Shown: positions 55,089-64,000 of the stretch, one piece after another
How the letters are laid out: the number at the start of each line of letters is the position of its first letter
Numbering within the stretch: position 1 is the stretch's first letter
Origin: JBEBSD01 sp040394475
GTDB lineage: Bacteria; Bacteroidota; Bacteroidia; Cytophagales; Spirosomataceae
Direction: 5' to 3'
DNA: 64,000 nucleotides
Assembly: GCA_040394475.1 (NCBI GenBank)
Contig: JBEBSD010000018.1
Span: 1 to 64,000 of the forward strand
The notes under the pieces: model-generated
Told to the model about the DNA's origin: nothing
Databases searched by the model: none
What the model saw: the letters and a program-made list of their open reading frames with translations, nothing else
Translations under genes and position numbers: made by a program

Positions 55089-56534
55089 TTAGTGTTGGGT
55101 CGCCAGGTACTTGTTTTTGCGATACTGAAGGTCCGTCACTAGGCTATTGACGTACCTCTCGATATTGGTATAATCCGGGTGCAGATCGCTGCCCGAGGCA
55201 TCGTTCACCGAAGGGTTTAAGCCATGCGCCGTCTCCCAGTCATCTGGCATGCCGTCGCCATCGGAATCGACCGGGCTTGCAGCCGATTGTAATCCGGGCC
55301 AGCCTCCGACATCTTTTTGGGAATCAATAATGCCGTTCCTGCTGCCCCTGGAGGCCTTGAAGTCATAGGTGCCGTCCCTCACATTCCGTACAATACGCTC
55401 ATCGACTGCATCCCGGTGCAGACTGGCGCCCGCAAAAGCCAGCACCAGTCTGTATGCCTCCAAAGCGGTATGGGTCCGGACATTGTTTTCAATCGGATGC
55501 GGGCTGTTTCTGCGCATTTGCTGTTGGTCAGCGACCGGAACAGCGCCGAATTTTTCATCAAACTGGTTATACACACCAAACTGCCAGTTGTCCCTGGTGG
55601 CTCTTTCACTGCCCTCCACATAGTTTCCGTCAATGTAGAATTTTCCCCATACATTTTCGATTTCATCGCCTGAATCCAGCTCCTTACCGATGGAGAGTAT
55701 ACGCTCCCGGTGCAGCGAGGCCGGACCGGGTTTGTAGTAACAATTGACCAGGTTCGCATTTGCTGCTTCTCCGCCATAGGCATTGTTGTGCCACCAGTTG
55801 TAGATCACGTTGTTCCGGAGGTCTGTCAGGCTCGACAATGCGGCCTCGTGCACGTCTCCCAACCGCGGCATACGGCTGTCGTGATGAGCCAGAAGGTTAT
55901 GATGAAAGGAGGACCGGCGTCCGCCCCATATCGCTCCGTAACTGTGAGTGCCTTTTTCATGGACCGAGTTCCGAAGCCCCTCCGAGATGAGGCACCATTG
56001 CATCGTCAGGTTTTCATTCGAGTAAAAGGACGCGCACTCGTCGGTAGCCCAGCTTACCGAGCAATGGTCAATGAGTATATTTTTCCGGAATCTTCCCCCG
56101 ATACTGTCCCCTTCCCGCCGGGTTTCATCCCCCAGCCGAAACCGCATGAAACGAATGATAACATTGTCCGCCGCAACATTAAACGGGTAATCTCTCACGC
56201 AGATACCCTCTCCGGGCGCGGTTTGTCCTGCGATCGTTATATCGCCGTTGCGAATAGTCAGATTACTCTTCAATTTAATCGTTCCGGAAACCGTGAATAC
56301 CACGATCCGCGGACCCGCTGCATTAATTGCTTCCCTGAGGCTCCCGGGACCGGCATCCAGCAGGTTGGTCACTTTGATCACGCTGCCTCCTCTTCCTCCG
56401 GTCGTATGTCTGCCAAAACCTTCAGCGCCCGGAAACGCATCCACTCCGGAAACACTGTCTTTTGCCTGATTTCCTTCCGGATCAAAAGCCGGCAACGCAG
56501 CCAGCAGCAGCAAGTTGATAAAAAAAAGATTCAT
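55089..56534 (-). CDS. PL1-family pectate lyase
   Basis: The 481-residue enzyme has a signal peptide (MNLFFINLLLLAALP) and a beta-helix typical of PL1: AFPGAEGFGRHTTGGRGGSVIKV-type start, LREAINAAGPRIVVFTVSGTI, ILIDHCSVSWATDE (near 153), and FHHNLLAHHDSRMPRLGDVH (near 210). It cleaves de-esterified homogalacturonan by beta-elimination. The C-terminus has an acidic, calcium-binding-like DSDGDGMPDDWETAHGLNP stretch. ATG 56534 is preferred over 56564. It lies between the FN3 lipoprotein and GH28 in the pectin locus. Confidence 0.93.
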   Translation of the reverse strand: MNLFFINLLLLAALPAFDPEGNQAKDSVSGVDAFPGAEGFGRHTTGGRGGSVIKVTNLLDAGPGSLREAINAAGPRIVVFTVSGTIKLKSNLTIRNGDITIAGQTAPGEGICVRDYPFNVAADNVIIRFMRFRLGDETRREGDSIGGRFRKNILIDHCSVSWATDECASFYSNENLTMQWCLISEGLRNSVHEKGTHSYGAIWGGRRSSFHHNLLAHHDSRMPRLGDVHEAALSSLTDLRNNVIYNWWHNNAYGGEAANANLVNCYYKPGPASLHRERILSIGKELDSGDEIENVWGKFYIDGNYVEGSERATRDNWQFGVYNQFDEKFGAVPVADQQQMRRNSPHPIENNVRTHTALEAYRLVLAFAGASLHRDAVDERIVRNVRDGTYDFKASRGSRNGIIDSQKDVGGWPGLQSAASPVDSDGDGMPDDWETAHGLNPSVNDASGSDLHPDYTNIERYVNSLVTDLQYRKNKYLATQH

Positions 56535-56581
56535 GTCATATTTCGTTAGTAACCTGATCACCATGCGAGGTAGTCAGCGCC

Positions 56582-57022
56582 TTACAGATCACCTCCTTCA
56601 TCGTGGTAATCATTATCATCCGAAATCCGGAAATTGACGCTGGGCAGCCAATTGGACGGCTCGACGGCGCCATCCGCTGCGACTGTCCGAACCCTTGCGT
56701 AATACCAGGTATCCTTTGCAATTTCACCCTTTTTCAGCACGATGAAAGTTGTATCTGTTTTAAAGGAAAATTCAGCTCCCGCGGAAAACAGCGTATCCTC
56801 CGAGATAATAATCTCATAGGCCGTTCTCCGGGGATTTGTGTACAATGCCTCCTGCCAGACAAGTCTGGCCTGATCCGGCTTGTAGGAAATCGAAACAGTA
56901 CCGGTGGGCATGAATAACCTCGTTGGCTGGTAGGTATTCTCCTTCTCATCCTTACAGGACGACAAGGCCCCCAGAGTCACCGAAAAGATTGTCAACAGTA
57001 TCCAAAAGTGCTTCTTCATCAT
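56582..57022 (-). CDS. Small FN3-like lipoprotein, candidate glycan-binding protein
   Basis: The product is a 146-residue lipoprotein (lipobox LSSC, Cys23) with one FN3-like domain (PDQARLVWQEALYTNPRRTAYEIII, split reading; AKDTWYYARVRTVAADG). The start at 57022 follows the SusD stop by ten bases; the frame is open upstream inside SusD but lacks a signal there. Genes in this position, directly after susD, often encode surface glycan-binding proteins (SusE/F-like or SGBPs), but this one is very short. The C-terminus is acidic (DDNDYHDEGGDL). Confidence 0.75.
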   Translation of the reverse strand: MMKKHFWILLTIFSVTLGALSSCKDEKENTYQPTRLFMPTGTVSISYKPDQARLVWQEALYTNPRRTAYEIIISEDTLFSAGAEFSFKTDTTFIVLKKGEIAKDTWYYARVRTVAADGAVEPSNWLPSVNFRISDDNDYHDEGGDL

Positions 57023-57032
57023 TTTGCATCCA

Positions 57033-58844
57033 TTAATAGCCATAATCCTGAATGAGATTGTAGTTTTGCGACAGGTTCTCGATGTGAATCGGGAACAATT
57101 CACTCTTATTTTCCTGGAAATGGTAACAGTATCCTCTCTCCGGGCTTGATAACAAGTTCTCCTGGACGGCATCTCTCCATCGCACTCTCGAAACGGAACC
57201 CGGAGGGACCTCTCCCGGGGTATGAAAGACTTCATTTACGGTTTTGCCCAGGAAGTTAATATTGGCAAGCTCCTGCTGTGCGGTCGGTGCATTGATAAAA
57301 ACCCGGGGGATATAGTAGATAAACAAGGGCACCTGCGCATATTCTCCCTCTCCGTTCATGAATCTCCGGAGTTTTTCACGGGTATCCTTAATTGTCTTGG
57401 CCAGTAAATTCCAGCGGATCAGGTCATATTTACGAATTCCCTCTCCACCGAATTCCAGCAGCCTCTCGTGAACAACCGCGGCAAAGAAGCCGTTATAATC
57501 CGCAGGAGTGTGCCCGATCCGATCCTCGTTACCGGCAAATCCCCGGCGGCGCACATCTTCGAGGGCCTTTATGGCTACCGCCGACGGCCCCTTGTTGATC
57601 TCGTTGTCGGCTTCTGCAAACATCAGGAGCACATCGGCATACCGCATCAGCGGCCAGCTGATCCCCAGGTTATTGGAGTCGTCGGTATAGGGAGTCCAGT
57701 TTTTTCTGAATTTGCCGTCACGTGTTCCGGTAGCGGACTGCAAAATAAGCTCATCATTTTCGTTCACGGCAAACGGCGCAATCGTAACATCCCTTCTTAC
57801 ATCCAGGGTATCAAATTCATAGAAGTACGTCGGCACGGTCACCCATGTCCCGTTTGCCTTTCCCCAGGACGATTGTTCATGAAACCGGGGGCCGTTGGAG
57901 TAGCCCATTCTGCTGGATGGAGACTGGCCCCTGAACCCTGTTGCCTCAAAAATCATTTCCCGCGCACCATCGTAATTATTCCCCCGGGTATGCAGGTATT
58001 TGAACGTATTCTCAAAACTCGCATTGAGTCCGTTCTCCCCTTTCCCGATAATATCACTTAATTCCTGATGCGCTATTTTATAATAATCCAGGTAGTCGGC
58101 GCGTCGCTCCATCAGGCCGGATTCTCTCCGTAAGGAATAACCGCCCCGCACCAGGGCCAGCCTCGCCCGAAAAGCTTTGACCGCCTGTTTCGTAATACGG
58201 GAAGACGGTTCGTTGGACTCAGAGCGCCACGGAATGAGTGTTGCGGCATACTCCAGGTCTTCCAGCAGGCGATCATAGACCACATCCCGGTTCTCTTTCG
58301 GCAGGTACAGATCCGTTTGTTCGGATGCCGGCTTGAAAGGGGCGGGCAAATCGCCCCAATTGCGGATTAACTCATGGTAAAAGAGAGCGCGCAGCGTCAG
58401 GGCTTCTCCTAAGAAATACTGCATCACCGCAACCTCGGCGGCAGTGCCCTCAGCCATAATTTTCGACCTCGGAATATGACTGATGCACAGATTGGCGCGT
58501 TCGATTCCCCTGTAAAACTGTTGAAAGGGACGCAGCAATTCGTCATTTTCACTGTTGGGCCCGTACGCGGTCAGGCCGTACCGGTTGGCGGGATTGTAAT
58601 CTGCGAAATACATAAAATCATCCGCGTTCAAGGTATAGTTGATGGCCACTTTATCGCCGTACCCATCGTTGCCCATCAACTGGTTATAAACCCCCAGTAT
58701 CGCTGTTTTTGTATAAGACACATTGCTGAATATAGCGGCATCGCTCAAGGTAGACTTACTTTCGACCTCCAGGTAATCCTGGCAGGCAGGTAAAAGCAGC
58801 AAGAGCAAAAAGCTTAATCGTTTCCTGTTATAATTCCGTATCAT
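57033..58844 (-). CDS. SusD/RagB-family outer membrane lipoprotein of pectin locus
   Basis: The 603-residue protein has a lipobox (LLPAC, Cys21) and SusD features: DYLEVESKSTLSDAAIFSN, LGEALTLRALFYHELIRNWGDLP, VKAFRARLALVRGGYSL, and near the C-terminus GGEGIRKYDLIRWNLL. It follows the SusC gene by 17 bases. It should bind pectin-derived oligosaccharides at the outer surface. Confidence 0.95.
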   Translation of the reverse strand: MIRNYNRKRLSFLLLLLLPACQDYLEVESKSTLSDAAIFSNVSYTKTAILGVYNQLMGNDGYGDKVAINYTLNADDFMYFADYNPANRYGLTAYGPNSENDELLRPFQQFYRGIERANLCISHIPRSKIMAEGTAAEVAVMQYFLGEALTLRALFYHELIRNWGDLPAPFKPASEQTDLYLPKENRDVVYDRLLEDLEYAATLIPWRSESNEPSSRITKQAVKAFRARLALVRGGYSLRRESGLMERRADYLDYYKIAHQELSDIIGKGENGLNASFENTFKYLHTRGNNYDGAREMIFEATGFRGQSPSSRMGYSNGPRFHEQSSWGKANGTWVTVPTYFYEFDTLDVRRDVTIAPFAVNENDELILQSATGTRDGKFRKNWTPYTDDSNNLGISWPLMRYADVLLMFAEADNEINKGPSAVAIKALEDVRRRGFAGNEDRIGHTPADYNGFFAAVVHERLLEFGGEGIRKYDLIRWNLLAKTIKDTREKLRRFMNGEGEYAQVPLFIYYIPRVFINAPTAQQELANINFLGKTVNEVFHTPGEVPPGSVSRVRWRDAVQENLLSSPERGYCYHFQENKSELFPIHIENLSQNYNLIQDYGY

Positions 58845-58861
58845 GATCTTCAGCTTTAAAA

Positions 58862-61800
58862 TTAAAACATAACATTTAACCCCATAAGCGTGTACCGGCT
58901 TCTCGGATAGGCCGCATAATCGACTCCCGGTGTAAGCGGGTTCCCTCTTCTAGTACTTGCCTCGGGGTCATAACCTGAATACCCCGTGATCACCCACAAA
59001 TTGTTTACCGTTGCATAGACCCTCACCTGAGAAAACAGCTTCGTTTGACCGATATTCAGGTTGCGAAGGGTATAGCCCAGGGTTACGTTGTTCAGCCGCA
59101 GGAAGGAGCCGTCTTCGATGGCCCAGGAATGCAGGATATAATTCCCCCTGGAAGGGCTCCAGATTTTTGTATCCTTGTTCAGCTCCTTCAATGCCGCCGG
59201 CTCATTGACCTGGATGCCCTGGTCATCGAACCAGGTCCAGCTGTCACGCATCGCCGCGATCATGTTATTATCCCTGCGCGGGTATTCGGAGGAATACTCA
59301 ATTTTGTTGGCATTGTATATTTTGTTGCCAACCGACCAGTTCAGGAAAACACTTAAATCAAAGTTTTTATAGGTAAACATATTATTCATGCCGCCGATAA
59401 ATTTGGGCTGTGCGTTTCCCAGAACGGTGCGGTCGTTCGTCGTGATGTTGCTATTGCCGTCGTCGCTCAGTTTTTTCAGTTTAAGGTCTCCGGGAGCGGG
59501 CGGCCGGGTGCCCAACGCAATGTTACCGCTGTTGGGGACACCCTCTTTCAGTGTATACTCCAGCGTTTCCGGGTTGTAATTAAAGTCGTCGACTGTATAA
59601 AACCCATCTGTCTGGTAGCCGTAAAACTGTCCGATAGGGCCTCCTACTTCCACGATAAAATCTTCATAGGCACTGCCGATCCAGCGCGACCGTTCCAGAT
59701 AGGAATTCCTGGGATTCCCGGACGGGTCTATTCCCAAATGCACGATCTTGTTTCTGTTAAAGGAGAGATTGAAATTGGTCGTATAAGAAAATTGTGAACG
59801 TTGAAGCAGATTGGCATTTAATTGAATCTCGAGCCCTTTGTTCTGTGTTTCCCCGATATTCTGTAACTGTTGGGTCCAGCCGCTGGTTTGGGGTATGTTG
59901 GCCTGTAAAAGAAGGTCTTTTACATTATTCATGTACAGATCGAATGATCCGTTAACCTTCCCTCCGAATACCTCGAAATCCAGCCCGACATTTCTTGATA
60001 TCGTGGTTTCCCAACGCAGAAATTCGTTGGCAAGCGCATTGGGCGCGGAGCCTGTCTGGTAAGACCCTTCCAGGTCGTAGCCGTAGCTGCTCCCAAACCT
60101 GTACATATTCCGAAACAAATCGACGCCGATACGATTGTTTCCGGAAGCCCCGTAACTCAGCCGAAGCTTCAAATCAGTCAGCCAATGGCGTGTCGATTGA
60201 AGGAAATCTTCATCCGACAGGCGCCACGCCACCGCTGCAGCCGGGAATACTGCGTTTCTGTTCTGCTCCGCAAACAAGGAAGAGCCATCCCTCCTGACAG
60301 TGGCATTCAATAACAGTTTCCCCTTATAGTTATACCCTATTCTTGCGAATAGCGAAAATAGCCGGTGCCCCGATTCCAACGTAGCCGGAGGGGTCTGGAT
60401 CAGACCAGGACCGGGTGTCGCCTTCTGTAATCCGGCAAAGGCCTCATCCGCCGTAATGTCCGTCGGGAACCATCTTACCAGCAGGTTCTGATCCTTCGAA
60501 TTGATTTCATAGCTTTCCTGTCCCACTATCAAATTGAAGTGGTGGTCTTGCCTTACTTTCAGATTATAGGCAAGTGTATTGGTAAAGGTGTACGAAAACG
60601 AATTCGTATTACGCGTCTCCACCACGGGCTGGTTATTGTTTTCTTTGGCTATTCCGGTGATGATGCCGCTGAACAGATCAAACTTATTCTCGTTGCTGTT
60701 AATTCCGAAATTGCTTTTAAATGTCAGATCTTTCAGGGGAGAATAACTGAACCAGCCGTTCATGATAACATTGGAACGCCTGTTGATCCGCGTTTCACTT
60801 TTTGCCATGATGACCGGGTTAACCAGTTCTGTCAGAAACTCGTATTCCGGATCATATTCGGTAAGCAATTCTTCCATACCAGGCGCTATATAGGGTGTGA
60901 ACCGTACCGCATGCCGCAACCGGTTTCCTCCCTGGGCGCTCGTACTGCTCGTACCGGCGCCGGTGATCTCCTGCTCGCTGTAGCGGGAATTGACTCCGAA
61001 TGCAAACCGGTTGCTGGCTTCATGGTCAAACTTGAAACTTGCCAGGGTCCTCTTAAACCCCGATGTAACCATAATCCCCTCCTCATCCGTCCGGTTCAGA
61101 CTCGCGTTAAAACTTGACTTATCCCCTCCTCCCGAGATATTGAGGATATGGTTTTGATTGACGGCATTCCGTCCGAACACTTCGTCCTGCCAGTCGTAAA
61201 AAGGAATATCCTGATAGAGCTCCAGGTCTTCAAACCTTCCGTAGCGCCTTTGGAAACTTTCCTTCAATTCATCACTGGTCTTATAGTGATAGGTTTTGTA
61301 TTGTGTTTTTACAAAATCATAAGGTCTGAGCACCTCCAGTTTCTTTGCCATTTGCCGTACCCCTATAAAACCGTTGTACGATACCTGCGTGCGTCCTTTT
61401 CTCCCGCCCTTAGTGGTGATCAGCACCACTCCGTTAGCGCCCCGCGCACCATATATAGCCGTTGACGCCGCATCTTTCAGGACATCGATCGACTCTATCT
61501 CCTGCGGCGATAACATCGAAAGTGCGTCTTCTATCTGGATACCGTCCACAATGTACAGGGGCGTATTGTCCTGCGTAATGGATCCCCCTCCCCGTACGCG
61601 GATCGTGACTTCCGCACCCGGGGCTCCTTCTGTGGTGATCACATGAACGCCCGCCAGCCGGCCGGTCAATGCTTCCGCGATAGAGTTGATCGGCACATCC
61701 CGCAGCTGTTTAAAGTTAATGGAGGAAACGGAGCCCGTAAGATCTCTCCTTCTGGTCTCTCCATACCCCACCACGACCACTTCTTCCAGTGCTTTTTCAT

Positions 61801-62491
61801 CCACTTCGAGCGTAATTTCGAAGGTGCTCCGGTTTCCTACTGCTACTTCCCGGCTTCTGTATCCTACAAATGAAAACACCAGTACGGCCTGTTCATCCGG
61901 CACCTGCAATTCGAATTTCCCGTCCGCATCCGTCGCGGTCCCCTGGGAGGTGCCCTTCAGCAGGACGTTCACTCCGGGCATCCCTTCCCCTTTCTCGTCA
62001 GCCACTCTGCCCCTGACCACGATTTCCTTTATTTTTTCTTCCGGGATCTCCTGTAGCTGACCGGGGATATCCATACCGATACGTTCCTCTTCGCCTTTTA
62101 CCGGCAGAGCCGTATTTTCCGTAAAAACGACCTTCAGACTTTTTCGCTTTCCCGGCAGGATGACATAGGTATTTTCCCGGACCTTCCGGTAACGGAGACC
62201 GGCAGGCCGTAATAACCTTTCCAGGTTCTGCTCGACGGTAGCCGTCGCTACGACCGCGCCGACCGGCGCGTTCATATCCGTCACCAGCTGTTCTTCAAAC
62301 AGGATGTCTACCTTGTGTACCTCCCGGAGGCGCAGCAGCATATCGCGCAGCTTTACCGCTTTATCCTGAAGGTTATCCTGGTATTGCCAGCTTTCAACCA
62401 GGGCAAATGCCTGGCCGGCTGCCGCCAAAGGCAGCAGTCCGATCGCAAAAATGCCGCAAAGGATTTTTGAAATGATTAGATTTTGAGTCAT
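58862..62491 (-). CDS. SusC-family TonB-dependent receptor with STN domain, pectin locus
   Basis: The 1209-residue receptor has a signal peptide (to about 30), an STN domain (about 45-113, VDILFEEQLVTDMN, LLRPAGLRYRKVRENTYVIL), a carboxypeptidase-D-like domain (about 157-232), the EEVVVVGYGETRRRDL segment, the plug (YIVDGIQ, VLKDAASTAIYGARGANGVVLITTKGG) and a beta barrel. The FecR and sigma genes upstream fit ligand-driven signalling. It imports the oligosaccharides made by the PL1 and GH28 enzymes encoded downstream. Confidence 0.96.
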   Translation of the reverse strand: MTQNLIISKILCGIFAIGLLPLAAAGQAFALVESWQYQDNLQDKAVKLRDMLLRLREVHKVDILFEEQLVTDMNAPVGAVVATATVEQNLERLLRPAGLRYRKVRENTYVILPGKRKSLKVVFTENTALPVKGEEERIGMDIPGQLQEIPEEKIKEIVVRGRVADEKGEGMPGVNVLLKGTSQGTATDADGKFELQVPDEQAVLVFSFVGYRSREVAVGNRSTFEITLEVDEKALEEVVVVGYGETRRRDLTGSVSSINFKQLRDVPINSIAEALTGRLAGVHVITTEGAPGAEVTIRVRGGGSITQDNTPLYIVDGIQIEDALSMLSPQEIESIDVLKDAASTAIYGARGANGVVLITTKGGRKGRTQVSYNGFIGVRQMAKKLEVLRPYDFVKTQYKTYHYKTSDELKESFQRRYGRFEDLELYQDIPFYDWQDEVFGRNAVNQNHILNISGGGDKSSFNASLNRTDEEGIMVTSGFKRTLASFKFDHEASNRFAFGVNSRYSEQEITGAGTSSTSAQGGNRLRHAVRFTPYIAPGMEELLTEYDPEYEFLTELVNPVIMAKSETRINRRSNVIMNGWFSYSPLKDLTFKSNFGINSNENKFDLFSGIITGIAKENNNQPVVETRNTNSFSYTFTNTLAYNLKVRQDHHFNLIVGQESYEINSKDQNLLVRWFPTDITADEAFAGLQKATPGPGLIQTPPATLESGHRLFSLFARIGYNYKGKLLLNATVRRDGSSLFAEQNRNAVFPAAAVAWRLSDEDFLQSTRHWLTDLKLRLSYGASGNNRIGVDLFRNMYRFGSSYGYDLEGSYQTGSAPNALANEFLRWETTISRNVGLDFEVFGGKVNGSFDLYMNNVKDLLLQANIPQTSGWTQQLQNIGETQNKGLEIQLNANLLQRSQFSYTTNFNLSFNRNKIVHLGIDPSGNPRNSYLERSRWIGSAYEDFIVEVGGPIGQFYGYQTDGFYTVDDFNYNPETLEYTLKEGVPNSGNIALGTRPPAPGDLKLKKLSDDGNSNITTNDRTVLGNAQPKFIGGMNNMFTYKNFDLSVFLNWSVGNKIYNANKIEYSSEYPRRDNNMIAAMRDSWTWFDDQGIQVNEPAALKELNKDTKIWSPSRGNYILHSWAIEDGSFLRLNNVTLGYTLRNLNIGQTKLFSQVRVYATVNNLWVITGYSGYDPEASTRRGNPLTPGVDYAAYPRSRYTLMGLNVMF

Positions 62492-62526
62492 ATCAACATT
62501 AGATTAGGGTTAGTAAATAAGCGGTA

Positions 62527-63546
62527 TCAATCCCCTGAAATACGCTTTGGGGTGAGCACTACGATCTTATCCTGCCGGTGGATCTCTATTTCCAGCATTT
62601 CGGAAAGTACCGATAAAAAATCATCCAGATGCTGCGCACGGAACGTCCCGGTCAGTTCCCGGCCGGAAAGCAGGCTGTCTGCAATCCTTATTTTTACTCC
62701 AAAGGTTTCAGTGAGCCTGGCTCCCACCTCTGTAAGAGAGGTCCGGTCGAAGACAAAGCGGTGTTCTTTCCAGGCGGTATGGGCATCGAGCTGCGCTTCG
62801 GTCAGCTTTTCTACTTCTATTTCCCCATTCCTGGAAATGCTCGCCTGTTCCCCCGGAAGCAAGGTAAGCGGCGGCCGCGCCTCGTCCCTGGAACTAAGCC
62901 GGACCTTCCCCTTGTTCAGGACCACCCTTGTTCCTTTATCCCGTGAGTAGACCACAAACTCCGTTCCGAGCACTGTAACCTGGTTGTGGTCGGGGGTATG
63001 TACCGTAAACTTCTTATAGTCTGCAGTTTTGCGGATCACGAACTCGGCTTCTCCTTCCAGCAAGACATCGCGATGCTTCGGACCAAAGCCCCACCGGGGC
63101 ACCCGCAGCACTGAATTGGAATTAAGGATCACCAGGCTGTTGTCTTCCAGCGTAATTGTGCGGAGTTCGCCATAGGCGGTATGGTACCAGCGATAGATCA
63201 CCCGGTCGCTGAGCATGTAAGCGCCCAGGCATACCGCAAGCAGGCACACGGCCACTTTCCAGCTCTTTCGCAGCAAGGGTACACGACGCAAGGCAGGGAC
63301 CGGCGATGACAGCCTCTCAACGCTTTCCGAAACGTCATCATCTATACGTTCACGGCTCTTTTTCCAGGCCCTGTCTGTGTCGGGCAGAAAATGCGGCCGG
63401 CTCTGTTCCCACTCTTCCAGCCATTCATAGTAGCGTTCAAAATTTTCCGGCTCACGGAGCCACGCTTCGATGAGCTTTTTCTGAAGCGCCGTAGCGTGTC
63501 CCGAAAAATAGGTAAACAGTATGTCTTTCGATAACCTGGATGCCAT
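62527..63546 (-). CDS. FecR-family anti-sigma factor of pectin locus
   Basis: The 339-residue protein starts at MASRLSKDILFTYFSG; the open frame upstream to 63591 lacks family character. It has one membrane segment (VAVCLLAVCLGAYMLSDRVIYRW), a FecR domain (GELRTITLEDNSLVILNSNSVLRVPRW, LEGEAEFVIRK, HNQVTVLGTEFVVYSRDKG in order) and a terminal STN-receiving part (LTEVGARLTETFGVKIRI). It would hold the sigma factor upstream until the SusC-STN domain signals. It ends 35 bases before the SusC gene. Confidence 0.94.
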   Translation of the reverse strand: MASRLSKDILFTYFSGHATALQKKLIEAWLREPENFERYYEWLEEWEQSRPHFLPDTDRAWKKSRERIDDDVSESVERLSSPVPALRRVPLLRKSWKVAVCLLAVCLGAYMLSDRVIYRWYHTAYGELRTITLEDNSLVILNSNSVLRVPRWGFGPKHRDVLLEGEAEFVIRKTADYKKFTVHTPDHNQVTVLGTEFVVYSRDKGTRVVLNKGKVRLSSRDEARPPLTLLPGEQASISRNGEIEVEKLTEAQLDAHTAWKEHRFVFDRTSLTEVGARLTETFGVKIRIADSLLSGRELTGTFRAQHLDDFLSVLSEMLEIEIHRQDKIVVLTPKRISGD

Positions 63547-63627
63547 ATGATAGTAATTCTCTTCTGTACAAAATGGGCGACTTGCCGTCACCGGTTAATG
63601 CTGCCTGTTACCGGGTCCTAGCCCCGG

Positions 63628-64000
63628 TCAGCCTGTCAGTACTTTTCGGAAAACCGCCAGTGCCTTGCTGATATGGGCTTCCACCGCCTTGACCGAAACC
63701 TCCAGCGCCCTCGCAATCTCCGGGTAGCTTTTTCCTTCAAAACGATGCATCACAAATACATTCCTGCATTGCGGCGGAAGCGATTCAATCGTTTCCTCTA
63801 TACGCAGGCACAGCTCGTCAAATTCCATCAGCTGGTCCGGACGCGGGATACGTGATATCGCCTCTTCCTCCAGCAGCTCACAGGTATACTCCTTCCCGAA
63901 TTCCCATCGGAGGTAGTTATAGCATTTATACCGGACTGCTTCAAACAGATAAGCCCTGAAAGAAATCGTCACGTGCCGGTAGCTGCCTTTCTTCCAGAAG
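63628..64000 (-). CDS. ECF sigma factor, 5' end beyond the window
   Basis: The frame runs to the window edge, so the N-terminus is missing. The visible part includes region 2 (SFRAYLFEAVRYKCYNYLRW) and region 4 (LPPQCRNVFVMHRFEGKSYPEIARALEVSVKAVEAHI). A GTG at 63972 lies inside region 2 and is not a real start. It is the partner of the FecR gene 81 bases downstream and completes the relay of the pectin locus. Confidence 0.92.
   Translation of the reverse strand, partial: FWKKGSYRHVTISFRAYLFEAVRYKCYNYLRWEFGKEYTCELLEEEAISRIPRPDQLMEFDELCLRIEETIESLPPQCRNVFVMHRFEGKSYPEIARALEVSVKAVEAHISKALAVFRKVLTG

Overview
The window comes from a member of the Bacteroidota, most likely a free-living carbohydrate-degrading lineage of Cytophagales or Chitinophagales. 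The evidence is three SusC/SusD outer-membrane pairs, ECF sigma/FecR anti-sigma pairs feeding receptors with an STN signalling domain, a one-piece hybrid two-component regulator (HTCS), two proteins with type IX secretion (T9SS) C-terminal sorting domains, and a weak Shine-Dalgarno usage. Genus cannot be set from the sequence alone. No rRNA, tRNA or CRISPR array was seen.

Layout. (1) 1-5468: REP-like palindromes and a short tandem repeat, then a SusD/SusC pair read leftward without local regulators or enzymes. (2) 5469-17948: a decayed transposase remnant, a giant secreted beta-helix protein of about 2,200 residues with an internal duplication, an HTCS regulator and an orphan ECF sigma factor, all on the minus strand. 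(3) 18413-24707, plus strand: a BNR-repeat (sialidase-like) protein, a propeller/helical-barrel fusion of unknown function, a multi-pass sugar acetyltransferase-like protein and a lipoprotein Gfo/Idh-type oxidoreductase. (4) 24705-31250: an SOS mutagenesis island. A LexA/S24-type repressor faces an imuA-imuB-dnaE2 operon across a short intergenic region holding an inverted repeat and a heptamer array. (5) 31328-42096, minus strand: ECF sigma, FecR, SusC, SusD, a metallo-beta-lactamase-fold hydrolase, a DUF1080 protein and a secreted Gfo/Idh oxidoreductase, which together suggest uptake and oxidative (3-keto) processing of a glycoside. (6) 42578-44347: a T9SS-exported receptor-L-domain-like protein. 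(7) 44620-64000, minus strand: a pectin-type polysaccharide utilization locus (partial ECF sigma, FecR, SusC, SusD, FN3 lipoprotein, PL1 pectate lyase, GH28 polygalacturonase), followed in the same direction by a PQQ/cytochrome c quinoprotein, a TIM-barrel sugar isomerase, two BNR proteins and two phosphoesterases.

How it fits together. Region 7 would bind pectin fragments at the surface, cut them with PL1 and GH28, import oligomers by SusCD, and control itself by the SusC-STN/FecR/sigma relay. The quinoprotein and isomerase suggest that released sugars are also oxidised or rearranged in the periplasm. Region 5 is a second SusCD system with its own relay and an oxidoreductase/DUF1080 pair. 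Region 4 is unrelated DNA-damage machinery set between the two. Boundaries between regions carry palindromic or tandem repeats, one set of which supplies the stop codons of two converging genes.
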